A DNA stretch of 64,000 bases, from positions 240,136 to 304,135 of the forward strand of contig JAGTJX010000002.1 of the NCBI GenBank assembly GCA_023657465.1, given 5' to 3'. The position numbers and the translations under genes were made by a program. This document shows positions 25,953-35,003 of this stretch, in pieces; positions within the stretch are counted from its first letter, which is position 1, and each line of letters starts with the position of its first letter. Source of the DNA: Lysobacteraceae bacterium (GTDB lineage: Bacteria; Bdellovibrionota; UBA1018; JAGTJX01). The notes below the pieces were generated by a model. The model was not told where the DNA came from, did not search any database, and was given only the letters and a program-made list of their open reading frames with translations.

Positions 25953-27023
25953 TTAAATAATGCCTTCAGGAAGTCTGTTTTGTTTGGCAGGTAATTCATC
26001 TAATTTGATCGTCTTAGTTAGTTGTTTTCGACCCCTCTGTAAAGTGAGATTCACCGTATCCTTGGGTTTTAGCTTAGAAATGAGGCGTTCGAGATCCACA
26101 ACCTCCTCGATCTTCTCACTACCTACTTTGATAATGATATCTCCGGGTTGAATACCCGCTTGATCAGCTGGACCCCCTTCGACCATGTTGTAGATCACGA
26201 CTCCGTCATCACGGCCCAAGCGATAGTAGCCTGCCATCTGCGGAGTGACCTTCTCGGTGAGAACTCCTAGCCACGCGCGCGGAACCCTGCCAAACTTCTT
26301 GAGATCAGCAAGGATTGTCTTCGCTTCATTGATGGGGATTGCGAATCCAAGTCCACCGCTCTGACCGGTCTTAGAGAAGATCACGGTGTTGATCCCAATC
26401 ACTTCGCCTTTGAAGTTGAAGAGAGGACCGCCAGAGTTACCTGGATTGATCGCTGCATCGGTCTGAAGAAAATTATCAAAAGGTCCAAGACCGATAGCTC
26501 TGTTCTTAGCGCTCAAAATTCCAGTCGTCACTGTGTGTGAGAGACCGAATGGATTACCGATTGCAAGTACGGGTTCTGCAATTCGTGCTTTGTCGGAATC
26601 TCCGAGAGTATTTGCAGTGAGATTCTCAGGAATTTTCTTCGAGTCATCTCGAATCTGAATCAGCGCGATATCCATCTTGGCATCTTTGCCGATGAGTTTG
26701 GCTCGGTATTGTTTCTTGTTCTGAAGAGTGACCACCACTTCATCCGCATGATCCACCACGTGATTGTTCGTGATGATGTAGCCTTCCTTATCGATGATGA
26801 AACCAGAACCTAGGGAGGTCTGCTTACGTTCCTTAGGAATTCCGCGCTCCTGAAGAAACATATCCCAGCCGTGAACCATGACCGTTTGCACGGTGGTCGA
26901 GCTAATATTGACGACACCTGCCTGGATTTTCTCTACGAGATCGGGAAGTTCAGTAGAGAGAATGCCTGAAGCGTGTGAGGTGTGAAGTGTCATTGCCGAT
27001 AGAAGTATTTGAATGAGATTCAT
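25953..27023 (-). CDS. HtrA/DegS-like periplasmic serine protease
   Basis: 356 residues from the ATG at 27023, chosen because it begins a signal peptide (ends SHASG); the longer frame to 27161 adds 46 unlikely residues. Catalytic triad H88 (TNNHVVD), D118 (KMDIALI) and S197 (NPGNSGGPLF). A single PDZ domain follows (about 245-345; VVEGGPADQAGIQPGDIIIKVG). One PDZ and this length match the DegS or short HtrA type. It should act in envelope stress and protein quality control. Divergent from the phosphodiesterase gene at 27162. Confidence 0.95.
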   Translation of the reverse strand: MNLIQILLSAMTLHTSHASGILSTELPDLVEKIQAGVVNISSTTVQTVMVHGWDMFLQERGIPKERKQTSLGSGFIIDKEGYIITNNHVVDHADEVVVTLQNKKQYRAKLIGKDAKMDIALIQIRDDSKKIPENLTANTLGDSDKARIAEPVLAIGNPFGLSHTVTTGILSAKNRAIGLGPFDNFLQTDAAINPGNSGGPLFNFKGEVIGINTVIFSKTGQSGGLGFAIPINEAKTILADLKKFGRVPRAWLGVLTEKVTPQMAGYYRLGRDDGVVIYNMVEGGPADQAGIQPGDIIIKVGSEKIEEVVDLERLISKLKPKDTVNLTLQRGRKQLTKTIKLDELPAKQNRLPEGII

Positions 27024-27161
27024 AAGGTTGTTTTTAACTCTGATTTTGTGATGCGGCAAGTGAAGCTGTTTCGTGCGATGCACTAGGAGTAGTTTTCCAA
27101 ACAGAAATCTAACACAATAGAGTTTGACCCAGGGATGCGACATATATAACACTGTAAGCAC

Positions 27162-28148
27162 ATGATGGGGGCAGCATCAAAAAAACTTGTTTTTTTTATC
27201 GTATTATTTCTCAGTGCTGAATCTCTGCGTGCTGATGAGTTACGCGTACTCACACTCAATACTTGGTTCTTAAGCGTCTTGGGATTCCCTGTAGGAAAAG
27301 ATCAGAAGAAGCGGCTTAAAATTTTACCGGATCTTGTTTTGCAACAAAACGCAGATGTCCTCGTGTTTCAAGAAGCATGGCCCAACCGTAAGAGACAAAA
27401 AATCGCGTTCGAAATGGCCAGGCGTGGATACCCCTATCACTTCTTCGTGAAACGTAAAGTGACTATGGGTGATGGGCTTGAGATCGTAAGTCGCTATCCA
27501 ATCGTCGATGCTCAGGCATCACCTCATTATTCTGTTGCGACAAAATTTGAAGAACGGTTCGCACGTAAGCGCTCGATCATGGTGGAAATCGAAATGCCAT
27601 CAGGTGAGCGCATCGATGTCGTGACCACTCATATGGGCGCCCTGAATTACAAAGAAGGTCCAGGTACCTACAAGGCCGAACACCGAGCGAGACAGCACAT
27701 TCAGTTTAATGAATTGAAGAGTTGGATCATGCGAGTGAAGAAGAATCGCAAAATGATCGTCGCTGGTGATTTGAACTCGGACTATAGGAAGCTTGTCGGC
27801 GGGAAGTTTCTGCCCGAGTTTGATCCGGTCTATTCGAACTTTCTCAGGAGTGCTTGCGGTGGGGGAGAGGATCTTCTCAATACGTTCTTAAGTTTCACAG
27901 GAATCACAGTAGCGGATCCTGGTGACCCGACTTACAGCCAAGACAATCCGTATGCGAAGAACGGAATGTTCTCAAATTTTCCGAGCGAGACAGAAGATTA
28001 TATTTTTAGCTGTGGATTCACTCCAGAGCAGATCAAGGAATCCAAGGTTGTGTTCAAAGAAGACCTCAGTATTAAGCGTACGATTGGATCAACAAGGCCT
28101 AAAAGGCTTTCCGATCATTATGGAGTGGTGACGACTTTTAGTTGGTGA
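27162..28148 (+). CDS. Secreted endonuclease/exonuclease/phosphatase-family enzyme (sphingomyelinase-like)
   Basis: 328 residues with a signal peptide (about 1-24, ends LRADE). EEP-fold metal-site motifs in order: LTLNTW, VFQEAW (metal Glu), DVVTTHMG, VAGDLNSD and the C-terminal RLSDHYGVV (catalytic His). The arrangement resembles neutral sphingomyelinase or inositol-phosphatase-like members. It is exported, so host or prey phospholipids or nucleic acids are possible substrates; which one cannot be said. It shares its upstream region with the HtrA-like gene. Confidence 0.87.
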   Translation: MMGAASKKLVFFIVLFLSAESLRADELRVLTLNTWFLSVLGFPVGKDQKKRLKILPDLVLQQNADVLVFQEAWPNRKRQKIAFEMARRGYPYHFFVKRKVTMGDGLEIVSRYPIVDAQASPHYSVATKFEERFARKRSIMVEIEMPSGERIDVVTTHMGALNYKEGPGTYKAEHRARQHIQFNELKSWIMRVKKNRKMIVAGDLNSDYRKLVGGKFLPEFDPVYSNFLRSACGGGEDLLNTFLSFTGITVADPGDPTYSQDNPYAKNGMFSNFPSETEDYIFSCGFTPEQIKESKVVFKEDLSIKRTIGSTRPKRLSDHYGVVTTFSW

Positions 28149-28166
28149 TTTTAAATAAAACTTAAA

Positions 28167-28610
28167 TCAATTCATTCTTCTGTTTTCGATTTCGATGACT
28201 TTTCTGATGTGATTGACATCGAATTTGTCAATTTCTCCACCCTGGCAGAACTCACCCAAGTTCCCCATTACAATACGAGCCATGAGATTGGAGCACGTGG
28301 GTGCATTGAAAGCGCGTTTTTTATTTTTAATTCGGATTGAGCGTTTTTGTAATTTTTCAAACATGCTTTTGATAACACCTTCGCATTTTTCTTGCTCAGC
28401 AAGAGAGTAGAGTTCAATTAATTGTGTCATCGCACACGCTTGGCTTTGTAGATTTGAAACTGATCCTCGATTGATATTGAGAGTGACTTTGTAGTATCGA
28501 ATGGTTTCGTTTAAGTCTCGTTTGTTGCGAATGGCTACGTCGAGGCAGTCACTTGCAAATACGAAGTTTGAAAACAATACACCGATTATAAACATGGCTC
28601 CGTTTTTCAT
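28167..28610 (-). CDS. Small exported protein, Cys-containing, unknown function
   Basis: 147 residues from the ATG at 28610 (KNGAMFIIGVLFSNFVFAS signal peptide). The mature part has five to six cysteines (DCLDV, QACAM, EKCEG, PTCSN, EFCQG) and is basic and helical. The longer frame to 28646 would hide the signal. No family recognised. It converges on the phosphodiesterase gene at 18 bases. Confidence 0.6.
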   Translation of the reverse strand: MKNGAMFIIGVLFSNFVFASDCLDVAIRNKRDLNETIRYYKVTLNINRGSVSNLQSQACAMTQLIELYSLAEQEKCEGVIKSMFEKLQKRSIRIKNKKRAFNAPTCSNLMARIVMGNLGEFCQGGEIDKFDVNHIRKVIEIENRRMN

Positions 28611-28665
28611 GAGCTGGTTTATCTGATGTTTAGTATTTAAAATCAATCATTTAAACAATGTTAAG

Positions 28666-28911
28666 TTAAGAAGTACAAATATCTTGTTCTGCAGTGTCAG
28701 AATATTTCAAACGATAAGGATTAAATCTCTCTTCGCAGCCGGACTCAATTTCCTGTTCGCTAGGGATTGTGGCTTTCTTGGTTTGAGACGTCTTGGTTTG
28801 AGTTTTGCGCGCCGATTGCGCAGGCGTGCTCATCCCTTCTTGCGAAGCGAAGACGCTACTGAGTGCGATAAAGAATGAGAGGGCTACAGCAGCCCATAGG
28901 GACCTTGACAT
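28666..28911 (-). CDS. Small exported protein, unknown function
   Basis: 81 residues from the ATG at 28911. Signal peptide SRSLWAAVALSFFIALSSVFAS, then a Thr/Lys/Gln-rich linker and a C-terminal part with two cysteines (SGCEERFNPYR ... QDICTS) probably forming a disulfide. No family recognised. It may be cotranscribed with the exported gene just downstream at 28610. Confidence 0.55.
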   Translation of the reverse strand: MSRSLWAAVALSFFIALSSVFASQEGMSTPAQSARKTQTKTSQTKKATIPSEQEIESGCEERFNPYRLKYSDTAEQDICTS

Positions 28912-29037
28912 ACTTCTATAATATCGGGTTTGTATGCTAGGCGTCAAAGCGACCGTGTCTCATCTGATTTTTTACTGGAATAACACGCTGTTCTGGTGAG
29001 ATTGTTCATCCGATTAATTATCAATTCGGAGGTTCTC

Positions 29038-30225
29038 ATGAGTAACGCAAATGACGTCGTAATCGTATCCTATGCCCGTACACCCTTTGGAAGTTTCCAA
29101 GGAGCTCTGTCTTCTTTGTCAGCACCTAAGCTGGGAGCGCATGCCATAGCCGCAGCTCTTGAGCGATCCGGTATGAAGAAAGACCAAGTGACCGAAGTCA
29201 TCATGGGCAATGTGCTTCAAGCAGGCATTGGGCAAGCGCCAGCGCGCCAAGCGATGATCTACGCAGGACTCCCTAACTCAGTACACGCACTCACAGTGAA
29301 CAAAGTCTGCGGAAGCGGAATGAAGGCACTCATGCTCGCACGTCAATCTATTATGACTGGCGAAAGCACGGTCGTCGTTGCGGGTGGAATGGAGAGCATG
29401 ACGAATGCTCCGTACGCATTCTTAAACGCGCGCGGTGGTTTCCGACTTGGGAATCAAGTGGCGACTGACCTCATGATTCATGATGGCCTCTGGGATCCGT
29501 ACAATAACCAACACATGGGCAATTGCGGTGAGCTCTGCGCTCGTGAGAAACACTACACACGCGAGATGCAAGATGAGTTCGCGATCTCTAGTTTCAAGCG
29601 CGCGCTCGATGCTCAGAAGAATGGCAAATTTAAGCGCGAGATCGCAGCGATCTCAGTCTCTGCTGGTAAAGGCGACGCAGTCCAAGTCGAGCAAGACGAA
29701 GGCCCTGCGAAAGTGAAGTTCGATAAAATCCCAACGCTGAAACCTGCATTCGATAAAGCAGGTTCAGTAACAGCGGCGAATGCTTCTACTCTCAATGACG
29801 GTGCAACTGCACTTGTCGTGATGAGTGGCGATCAAGCACGTAAGATGGGATTGAAGCCTCTCGCACGTATCGTTGCTGTTGCGTCGTTCTCTCAGGAGCC
29901 AGTGTGGTTCACGACCGCTCCCGTAGGCGCGATGAAGCGCGTGATCGAGAACGCAGGTTGGAAGCAATCCAATGTGGATCTCTTCGAAGTGAATGAAGCG
30001 TTCGCAGTTGTTGCTTTAGCAGCTGAAAAGGAATTGGGCATTGCGCGTGAGCAGCTCAACATCTGGGGTGGAGCAATCTCGATTGGTCACCCCATCGGCG
30101 CATCTGGTGCTCGTATCGTGGGTACACTCATTGAACAGCTCAGAGATACTGGCAAGAAACGCGGAGTCGCAGGAATTTGTATCGGTGGTGGCGAAGCAAC
30201 TGCTGTAGCAGTGGAAGTGATCTAA
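29038..30225 (+). CDS. Acetyl-CoA acetyltransferase (thiolase)
   Basis: 395 residues from the ATG at 29038, which has GGAGG 5 bases upstream. Thiolase signatures: nucleophile Cys in VNKVCGSGMKAL, VNEAFAVVAL, GHPIGASGARIVGTL, and the second catalytic Cys in GICIGGGEA. Cleaves or forms acetoacetyl-CoA. Its stop overlaps the start of the CoA-transferase alpha gene (TAATG). Together with the two CoA-transferase subunits it forms an acetoacetate/ketone-body activation and thiolysis unit. Confidence 0.95.
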   Translation: MSNANDVVIVSYARTPFGSFQGALSSLSAPKLGAHAIAAALERSGMKKDQVTEVIMGNVLQAGIGQAPARQAMIYAGLPNSVHALTVNKVCGSGMKALMLARQSIMTGESTVVVAGGMESMTNAPYAFLNARGGFRLGNQVATDLMIHDGLWDPYNNQHMGNCGELCAREKHYTREMQDEFAISSFKRALDAQKNGKFKREIAAISVSAGKGDAVQVEQDEGPAKVKFDKIPTLKPAFDKAGSVTAANASTLNDGATALVVMSGDQARKMGLKPLARIVAVASFSQEPVWFTTAPVGAMKRVIENAGWKQSNVDLFEVNEAFAVVALAAEKELGIAREQLNIWGGAISIGHPIGASGARIVGTLIEQLRDTGKKRGVAGICIGGGEATAVAVEVI

Positions 30226-30926
30226 TGGGATTCTCAAAGATCGTCAAAGACGCAGACACGGCGTGCGCAGGAATCCGTGATGGGATGACTCTCGCTCTCG
30301 GCGGATTCGGCCTCTGCGGGATTCCAGAGAACACGATCTCTGCGCTGGTGAAGTTGGGTGTGCGTGATCTCACCTGCATCTCAAACAACGCAGGCGTGGA
30401 TGACTTCGGTATCGGATTCATGCTCCAAAAACGCCAAGTGAAGAAGATGATCTCCTCTTATGTGGGAGAGAATAAATTGTTTGAGTCATTGGTGTTGTCC
30501 GGTGAGCTAGAGCTTGAGCTCACTCCTCAAGGCACTCTCGCTGAGAAGCTACGTGCGGGTGGTGCTGGCATTCCCGCATTCTTCACTCCGACTGGGGTCG
30601 GAACACTCGTCGCAGAAGGTAAGGAAGTCCGCGAGTTCGACGGACGCAAGTATGTGCTTGAGCGCGCATTGAAACCAGACTTCGGAATTGTGAAGGCTTG
30701 GAGAGGCGACGCTCACGGGAATCTCGTGTTTCGTAAGACTTCTCGTAACTTCAATCCTGTCTGCGCTAAGGCCGGACGTGTGACGATTGCGGAAGTGGAA
30801 GAGATCGTTCCAGTAGGATCGATCGAGCCTGATCAAGTTCATGTTCCTGGAATCTACGTGCACCGTTTGTTCCAAGGTGTGGGTTATCAGAAACGCATTG
30901 AGAAGAAGACCCTTCGTAAGGTGTGA
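30225..30926 (+). CDS. scoA: 3-oxoacid CoA-transferase subunit A
   Basis: 233 residues from the ATG at 30225, which overlaps the thiolase stop. Family motif GMTLALGGFGLCGIPENTI near the start (CoA-binding glycines). Further motifs: NNAGVDDFGIGFML, SYVGENK, ELELTPQGTLAEKLRAGGAGIPAFFTPTGVGT and DHVHVPGIYVHRLF-like end. Transfers CoA from succinyl-CoA to acetoacetate with subunit B. Notable that sucCD lies in the same window. Confidence 0.95.
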   Translation: MGFSKIVKDADTACAGIRDGMTLALGGFGLCGIPENTISALVKLGVRDLTCISNNAGVDDFGIGFMLQKRQVKKMISSYVGENKLFESLVLSGELELELTPQGTLAEKLRAGGAGIPAFFTPTGVGTLVAEGKEVREFDGRKYVLERALKPDFGIVKAWRGDAHGNLVFRKTSRNFNPVCAKAGRVTIAEVEEIVPVGSIEPDQVHVPGIYVHRLFQGVGYQKRIEKKTLRKV

Positions 30927-31037
30927 GGGGCGTAAGTTTAAAAAAAAATCAACTTACTCAGTTCACAGACTTCTGCGGAGGCAGTAACTTGAAGTTTTTT
31001 AAAGTTGTGAGCATAGGAATGGAGAAGGTAGGAAGAA

Positions 31038-31694
31038 ATGGCACTGACTCGTGAACAAATTGCGATGCGAATCGCACAAGAATTAAAAGACGGCTACTAC
31101 GTGAATCTTGGAATTGGGATTCCCACTCTGGTTGCGAATTACATCCCCAAGGGCATCAATGTCATTCTCCAGAGTGAGAATGGGTTACTCGGCATCGGAC
31201 CTTATCCAACAGAATCCGAAATGGACGCTGATCTCATTAACGCTGGTAAGGAAACAGTGACTGCGGCTCAAGGGGCTTCGTTCTTCGGATCTGAAGAATC
31301 GTTCGCGATGATCCGCGGGGGGAAAGTCGATCTCACTGTGCTCGGTGCTATGGAAGTCGATGAGGCTGGGTCAATTGCGAATTGGATGATCCCAGGCAAG
31401 ATGGTGAAGGGCATGGGTGGAGCAATGGATCTCGTCGCTGGTGCATCGAATGTCGTAGTGGCCATGCAACACGTCGCTAAAGATGGATCAAGTAAAGTGA
31501 TGAAGAAATGCTCTCTGCCGCTGACAGGTGTGGGCTGCGTGAAAAAGATTGTTTCAGAGTTAGCAGTGATTGAAGTGACGAAGGATGGACTCGTTCTTCG
31601 TGAACGAGCGCCTGGAGTCAGTGTGGAAGAGATTGTGAAATCGACAGAGGCGAAGCTCATCGTTAAGGGTGACGTGCCTGAGATGCGTGTTTAA
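31038..31694 (+). CDS. scoB: 3-oxoacid CoA-transferase subunit B
   Basis: 218 residues. Contains [17 protein letters not shown] and the catalytic-Glu motif [14 protein letters not shown], followed by the [48 protein letters not shown] block typical of SCOT beta subunits. It lies 111 bases after subunit A. That gap holds an A-rich loop hairpin (GTAAGTT/AACTTAC), so expression of B may be separately tuned. Ends 4 bases inside the convergent ORF6N pseudogene. Confidence 0.95.
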   Translation: MALTREQIAMRIAQELKDGYYVNLGIGIPTLVANYIPKGINVILQSENGLLGIGPYPTESEMDADLINAGKETVTAAQGASFFGSEESFAMIRGGKVDLTVLGAMEVDEAGSIANWMIPGKMVKGMGGAMDLVAGASNVVVAMQHVAKDGSSKVMKKCSLPLTGVGCVKKIVSELAVIEVTKDGLVLRERAPGVSVEEIVKSTEAKLIVKGDVPEMRV

Positions 31695-32203
31695 GGTTTT
31701 AAACCTCGAACTTGTTTTCTGGGTGTCGCTCTTTCTGAAATTAAGTTTCTCAATGCTTGAAACACGATCTTAAACTTTCCGTCAGTACCCTTTTCTAATT
31801 CAGAGATCCGCTTTTCCAACTCTTTGTCCGAATTTAAGACCTTACGAAGATTCACAAAAACTCGAATGATGTAGATGTTCACTTCGATCGCACGTTCACT
31901 GTTGAGGATAGATGAGAGCATTGCGACTCCATGTTCGGTGAAGGCTAAAGGTGGTGTTCTGCGTCCACCACGACCAACGTTTGAGGTCGCAATTTGCGAC
32001 CTCAAAACTGTAAGCTCTTGATTTGTAAGAGTAAACATGAAGTCGAGTGGGAAGCGATTTAGATTTCGTTTGACCTGTTCTTTCAATCGTTTCGTCGGAA
32101 CTTGGTAAAGCTCCGCAAGATCATAATCGAGCATTACCTATTCTCCACTTATCAAATAGATCTTAGTTTCAATACCGACAATTTTAATTATTGTAGATGT
32201 CAT
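31691..32203 (-). pseudogene. ORF6N (phage antirepressor-like) gene interrupted by an amber stop
   Basis: The downstream frame (ATG 32134, 147 residues) has the ORF6N core: LDYDLAELYQVPTKRLKEQVKRNLNRFPLDFMF and PLAFTEHGVAMLSSILNS. The typical start of this domain (IETKIYLISGE-x-V) is also present, but in frame upstream of a TAG at 32138-32140, beginning with ATG at 32203. So one TAG at codon 22 splits an otherwise intact 170-codon gene. Translation could restart at 32134, leaving out the first strand of the domain. ORF6N proteins are found in phages and mobile islands. Antirepressor-like DNA binding is the known role of the domain. Confidence 0.8.
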
Positions 32204-32237
32204 TCCCCTTAGCGGAGCAATTCCAATGCCATCTTCA

Positions 32238-32558
32238 TCATTGAGTCAGTAAGTAAAGACCACCGAGTCCGAAAACAATCGTGATGAATGTACTTTTGAA
32301 AAAGAAGCAGAGAATTGTCGATAGAATCATCATTAAGAATCTCTCTTTACCTAAGAGCCAAGAAACTTTTCCTTGATGAAAGAATACAGCGGGTGCAATG
32401 AGTGCGGGTAGTATTGCTACCGGAATGTAAGAGAATATTTCCCTCGTTCTCTCAGTGATTTTCACTCTTGAAGAGATGGCGATGAATGAACCTCTAATCG
32501 CTAGAGTTCCAATTGCAAGCAGCATGACAATGTTCCAAAAGTATTCAGCTTGAATCAT
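32238..32558 (-). CDS. azlD: AzlD family branched-chain amino acid exporter small subunit
   Basis: 106 residues, four hydrophobic segments. The stretch VKITERTREIFSYIPVAILPALIAP is typical of AzlD. It overlaps azlC by 4 bases. AzlCD pairs export branched-chain amino acids or their analogues across the inner membrane. Confidence 0.88.
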   Translation of the reverse strand: MIQAEYFWNIVMLLAIGTLAIRGSFIAISSRVKITERTREIFSYIPVAILPALIAPAVFFHQGKVSWLLGKERFLMMILSTILCFFFKSTFITIVFGLGGLYLLTQ

Positions 32559-33238
32559 TGGGCGGTTTTCTTCTTTCTTGTGAGTAAGATCGCAAAAGCA
32601 ATCCCTAGAAGTGCGGTGAGAATAAGACCCATACGATAGGGGATTGCATTAAATAGTAGCGAGACAATAGAGGAGAATATGGCCACTAAAATATATTTTT
32701 TGTTTTTAATGGTTGGAATGAGTAGTGAAATAAAACTCAGAGGTACTGCAAAATCAATTGAAAGACTTGGGGGTGCGAAGTTTCCAAAAATATATCCTAA
32801 GGTAACAGACAGGTGCCAGCCTAAGCCCATGCAGATACAAGATCCTAAGTAGAACTCAATTGCCTGTTTGTTATTCTTAAATAAACCTTGGTGCGAAGTC
32901 ATGGTTGCGTAGCTTTGATCAGTGAGAAAATAAGCGCTTATTGTTTTAATGAGTGGAGAAGAGTCATGCACTACTGGTGAAAGTGCTGCACTATAAAGAA
33001 GAAACCTGAGATTAATCACTAAGCCTGTCATCACTACAACGGTGAGGGCAGCGTTCTTAGTCATCAAGTCTACAGCAGCGAGCTGTGCCGCTCCTGCAAA
33101 GACAAAAATATTCATGAAGAAAGATTGAGTGAAGGTGAGCTTAGCTTCTGCGGTGACTGAACCCATCACTGCGCCGAATGGAATCACTCCAATAGAAATC
33201 GGCAGCATTGCTTTGAATCCACGGATGTAGAAGCTCAT
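32555..33238 (-). CDS. azlC: AzlC family branched-chain amino acid exporter large subunit
   Basis: 227 residues, about seven to eight hydrophobic helices. Motifs MLPISIGVIPFGAVMGSVTAEAKL, FAGAAQLAAVDLM and YFLTDQSYA are diagnostic of AzlC (LIV-E exporter family). It forms the pump with AzlD. Confidence 0.92.
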   Translation of the reverse strand: MSFYIRGFKAMLPISIGVIPFGAVMGSVTAEAKLTFTQSFFMNIFVFAGAAQLAAVDLMTKNAALTVVVMTGLVINLRFLLYSAALSPVVHDSSPLIKTISAYFLTDQSYATMTSHQGLFKNNKQAIEFYLGSCICMGLGWHLSVTLGYIFGNFAPPSLSIDFAVPLSFISLLIPTIKNKKYILVAIFSSIVSLLFNAIPYRMGLILTALLGIAFAILLTRKKKTAQ

Positions 33239-33265
33239 GATGTGAGAATATCATAAAAATATTCT

Positions 33266-34051
33266 TCAATGATTCAAATGCATGCGTAATTTTTGAAACA
33301 AATTTGTGAGAGGGAAAGGTAAGTCAGATTCTAATCTGTCTAAATCCGTTGTATTAATTTCTACATACTCAGGTAACGCAAGCTCTTTGGTCTTACAGTT
33401 ATCGAGATCGGAGAGAGTCTCTTGCTCGAGGAGGTTGGGTAACTGATTCCCAATGATTCCCAGAGAAGCAAGATAAACAGAAACTTCAGCAAATGTCAGA
33501 AACGCAGTCTGGTCTCGCGTAATCGGAGCAGAAGGCTTACCCGCATAGAGTTCGTGAATAAAAGTATGAATGGTCAAAGTAGGATTCGCTTTGGTAACAG
33601 CTGCGTAGGCAGCGACATCCTTCTCGGCATTGTCTCCTATGAAAATAAACTCAAATCCAGGGTGAGACTTCACGAGTTCCGATACAGCTCTTACTTTGTA
33701 AGCGAAAGAATCTGCTCTAGGGGATGACTTGAGAATGAGATGCTCTCGCTGTGGGAAGTGGTTCTTCTTCAAGAATTTTTTCTGAAGTACGCTCACGACT
33801 CGAGGTGCAGCACTGAGATACACAATCTCTGCGCCTTCTCGGTCGAGGGCATCAAGCAGTGTGCGTGACCCAGAGAATGCATCAGTCTCAAGTAAAAGTT
33901 GGTGAGCTTGATCGAGTCTTTCACCTCTTGAGATGATCCTGGAGACTTTGAGAGTGTCGTCGATATCTGTCACCACAAGGAGCGGGGCTCTTGCCCAAGA
34001 GGAAACCGAAAACAAAATTCCGAAAACTAAAACGATTATTGATTGAATCAG
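33266..34051 (-). CDS. Exported App1-like (DUF2183) HAD-fold phosphatase
   Basis: HAD-like catalytic motif VTDIDDTLKVS, followed by IVYLSAAPR and the FIFIGDNAEKDVAAY motif, as in the App1/DUF2183 phosphatase domain (yeast App1 is a phosphatidate phosphatase). The first usual start codon is TTG at 34015, but in-frame codons upstream encode IQSIIVLVFGILFSVSSWA, a textbook signal peptide. They reach a CTG at 34051 that overlaps the previous stop (CTGA). I therefore extend the gene to 34051 with a non-ATG start; ATT is the alternative. Secreted lipid phosphatase is the inference. Confidence 0.75.
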   Translation of the reverse strand: MIQSIIVLVFGILFSVSSWARAPLLVVTDIDDTLKVSRIISRGERLDQAHQLLLETDAFSGSRTLLDALDREGAEIVYLSAAPRVVSVLQKKFLKKNHFPQREHLILKSSPRADSFAYKVRAVSELVKSHPGFEFIFIGDNAEKDVAAYAAVTKANPTLTIHTFIHELYAGKPSAPITRDQTAFLTFAEVSVYLASLGIIGNQLPNLLEQETLSDLDNCKTKELALPEYVEINTTDLDRLESDLPFPLTNLFQKLRMHLNH

Positions 34052-34845
34052 GGGAATAATCCTTCACCTTCTTTGATCAGAGTTTTAAACCACTTCTTAA
34101 AACCACTCCAAGTGAGTTTCGCATTCCGAGGCTTGATCATGTCCTTAGGGAAGGATTTCAGTAGACGCTTAAGCTCGCGCTTCGTTCTACGGTCGAGTTC
34201 GAACTCCAGTCCATAGCCTGCAACAGTGTCATCATCGTAGTGGAGACGATGCACTACTCTACTCATGAGGATGAAGTGATGCTTGTTACGGTTAAACTCT
34301 AGTTTCACTTCAGTGTTTTGGATCATTTGAGATTTGATCTCGATGAATGCACCTCCGCGAGAGAGATCCTTGATCGTGCAGTCGATGTTGTTGCCTTCGA
34401 GCTCTACCTTGGCATCGATGTTGGTCGCGTAACGTGGTCTGCTCTCCCACCATCTCAGTCTACAGTTGAAGTAGTAGCGTCTGACTGCTGGTACTAGGAA
34501 GTAAGACACAAGCCCGATGCTGAGTGTGTAGCTGAAGATGAACATCGGCATGTTGAAGTAGGCAGTGAATTCTTTGTAGCTTTTGTAGTTAGAATAAAAC
34601 TCCCATCCAACGATGGACAGGAAGAGGGGATAGCTCCAAGGTTTGATCGCGTAGATCGCGTAACCTGCAAGCGGCATCATTCCGAGTAAGCTCAATAGTC
34701 CAGGCACTCCTCGGTTCTCGATGAAGAGACTTAAGTACTTCATGATCGGAAGCCCCATCATGTAGCTGCTTCCAATGATATTGAAGATCGGTGCGACGAA
34801 ATGCGCTAAAGCTAAAACAACTAACGGCCAAGGCTTGTGTTTCAT
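34048..34845 (-). CDS. Membrane protein with C-terminal PilZ domain
   Basis: 265 residues from the ATG at 34845. Four hydrophobic segments occupy the first 125 residues. Then a PilZ domain follows (RWWESRPRYATNIDAKVEL, DLSRGGAFIEI and YGLEFE-type strands), with R-x(3)-R ahead of the barrel as in c-di-GMP-binding members. Likely a membrane-bound c-di-GMP effector. It is translationally coupled to the App1-like phosphatase downstream. Confidence 0.85.
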   Translation of the reverse strand: MKHKPWPLVVLALAHFVAPIFNIIGSSYMMGLPIMKYLSLFIENRGVPGLLSLLGMMPLAGYAIYAIKPWSYPLFLSIVGWEFYSNYKSYKEFTAYFNMPMFIFSYTLSIGLVSYFLVPAVRRYYFNCRLRWWESRPRYATNIDAKVELEGNNIDCTIKDLSRGGAFIEIKSQMIQNTEVKLEFNRNKHHFILMSRVVHRLHYDDDTVAGYGLEFELDRRTKRELKRLLKSFPKDMIKPRNAKLTWSGFKKWFKTLIKEGEGLFP

Positions 34846-35003
34846 GGGTAAAAGTATAGCTACATTCCAGCAGTCTACAAATTGATATTTCTCAAAATCG
34901 CAGGATAGAATCAAATCAAGTCAATAAGGCCTAAAAAAGATTGGATTGGGCGTAGTACTGACTACGATTGCTCTCTTATTTGTTGTTGTGAATGAGGGCA
35001 TAC

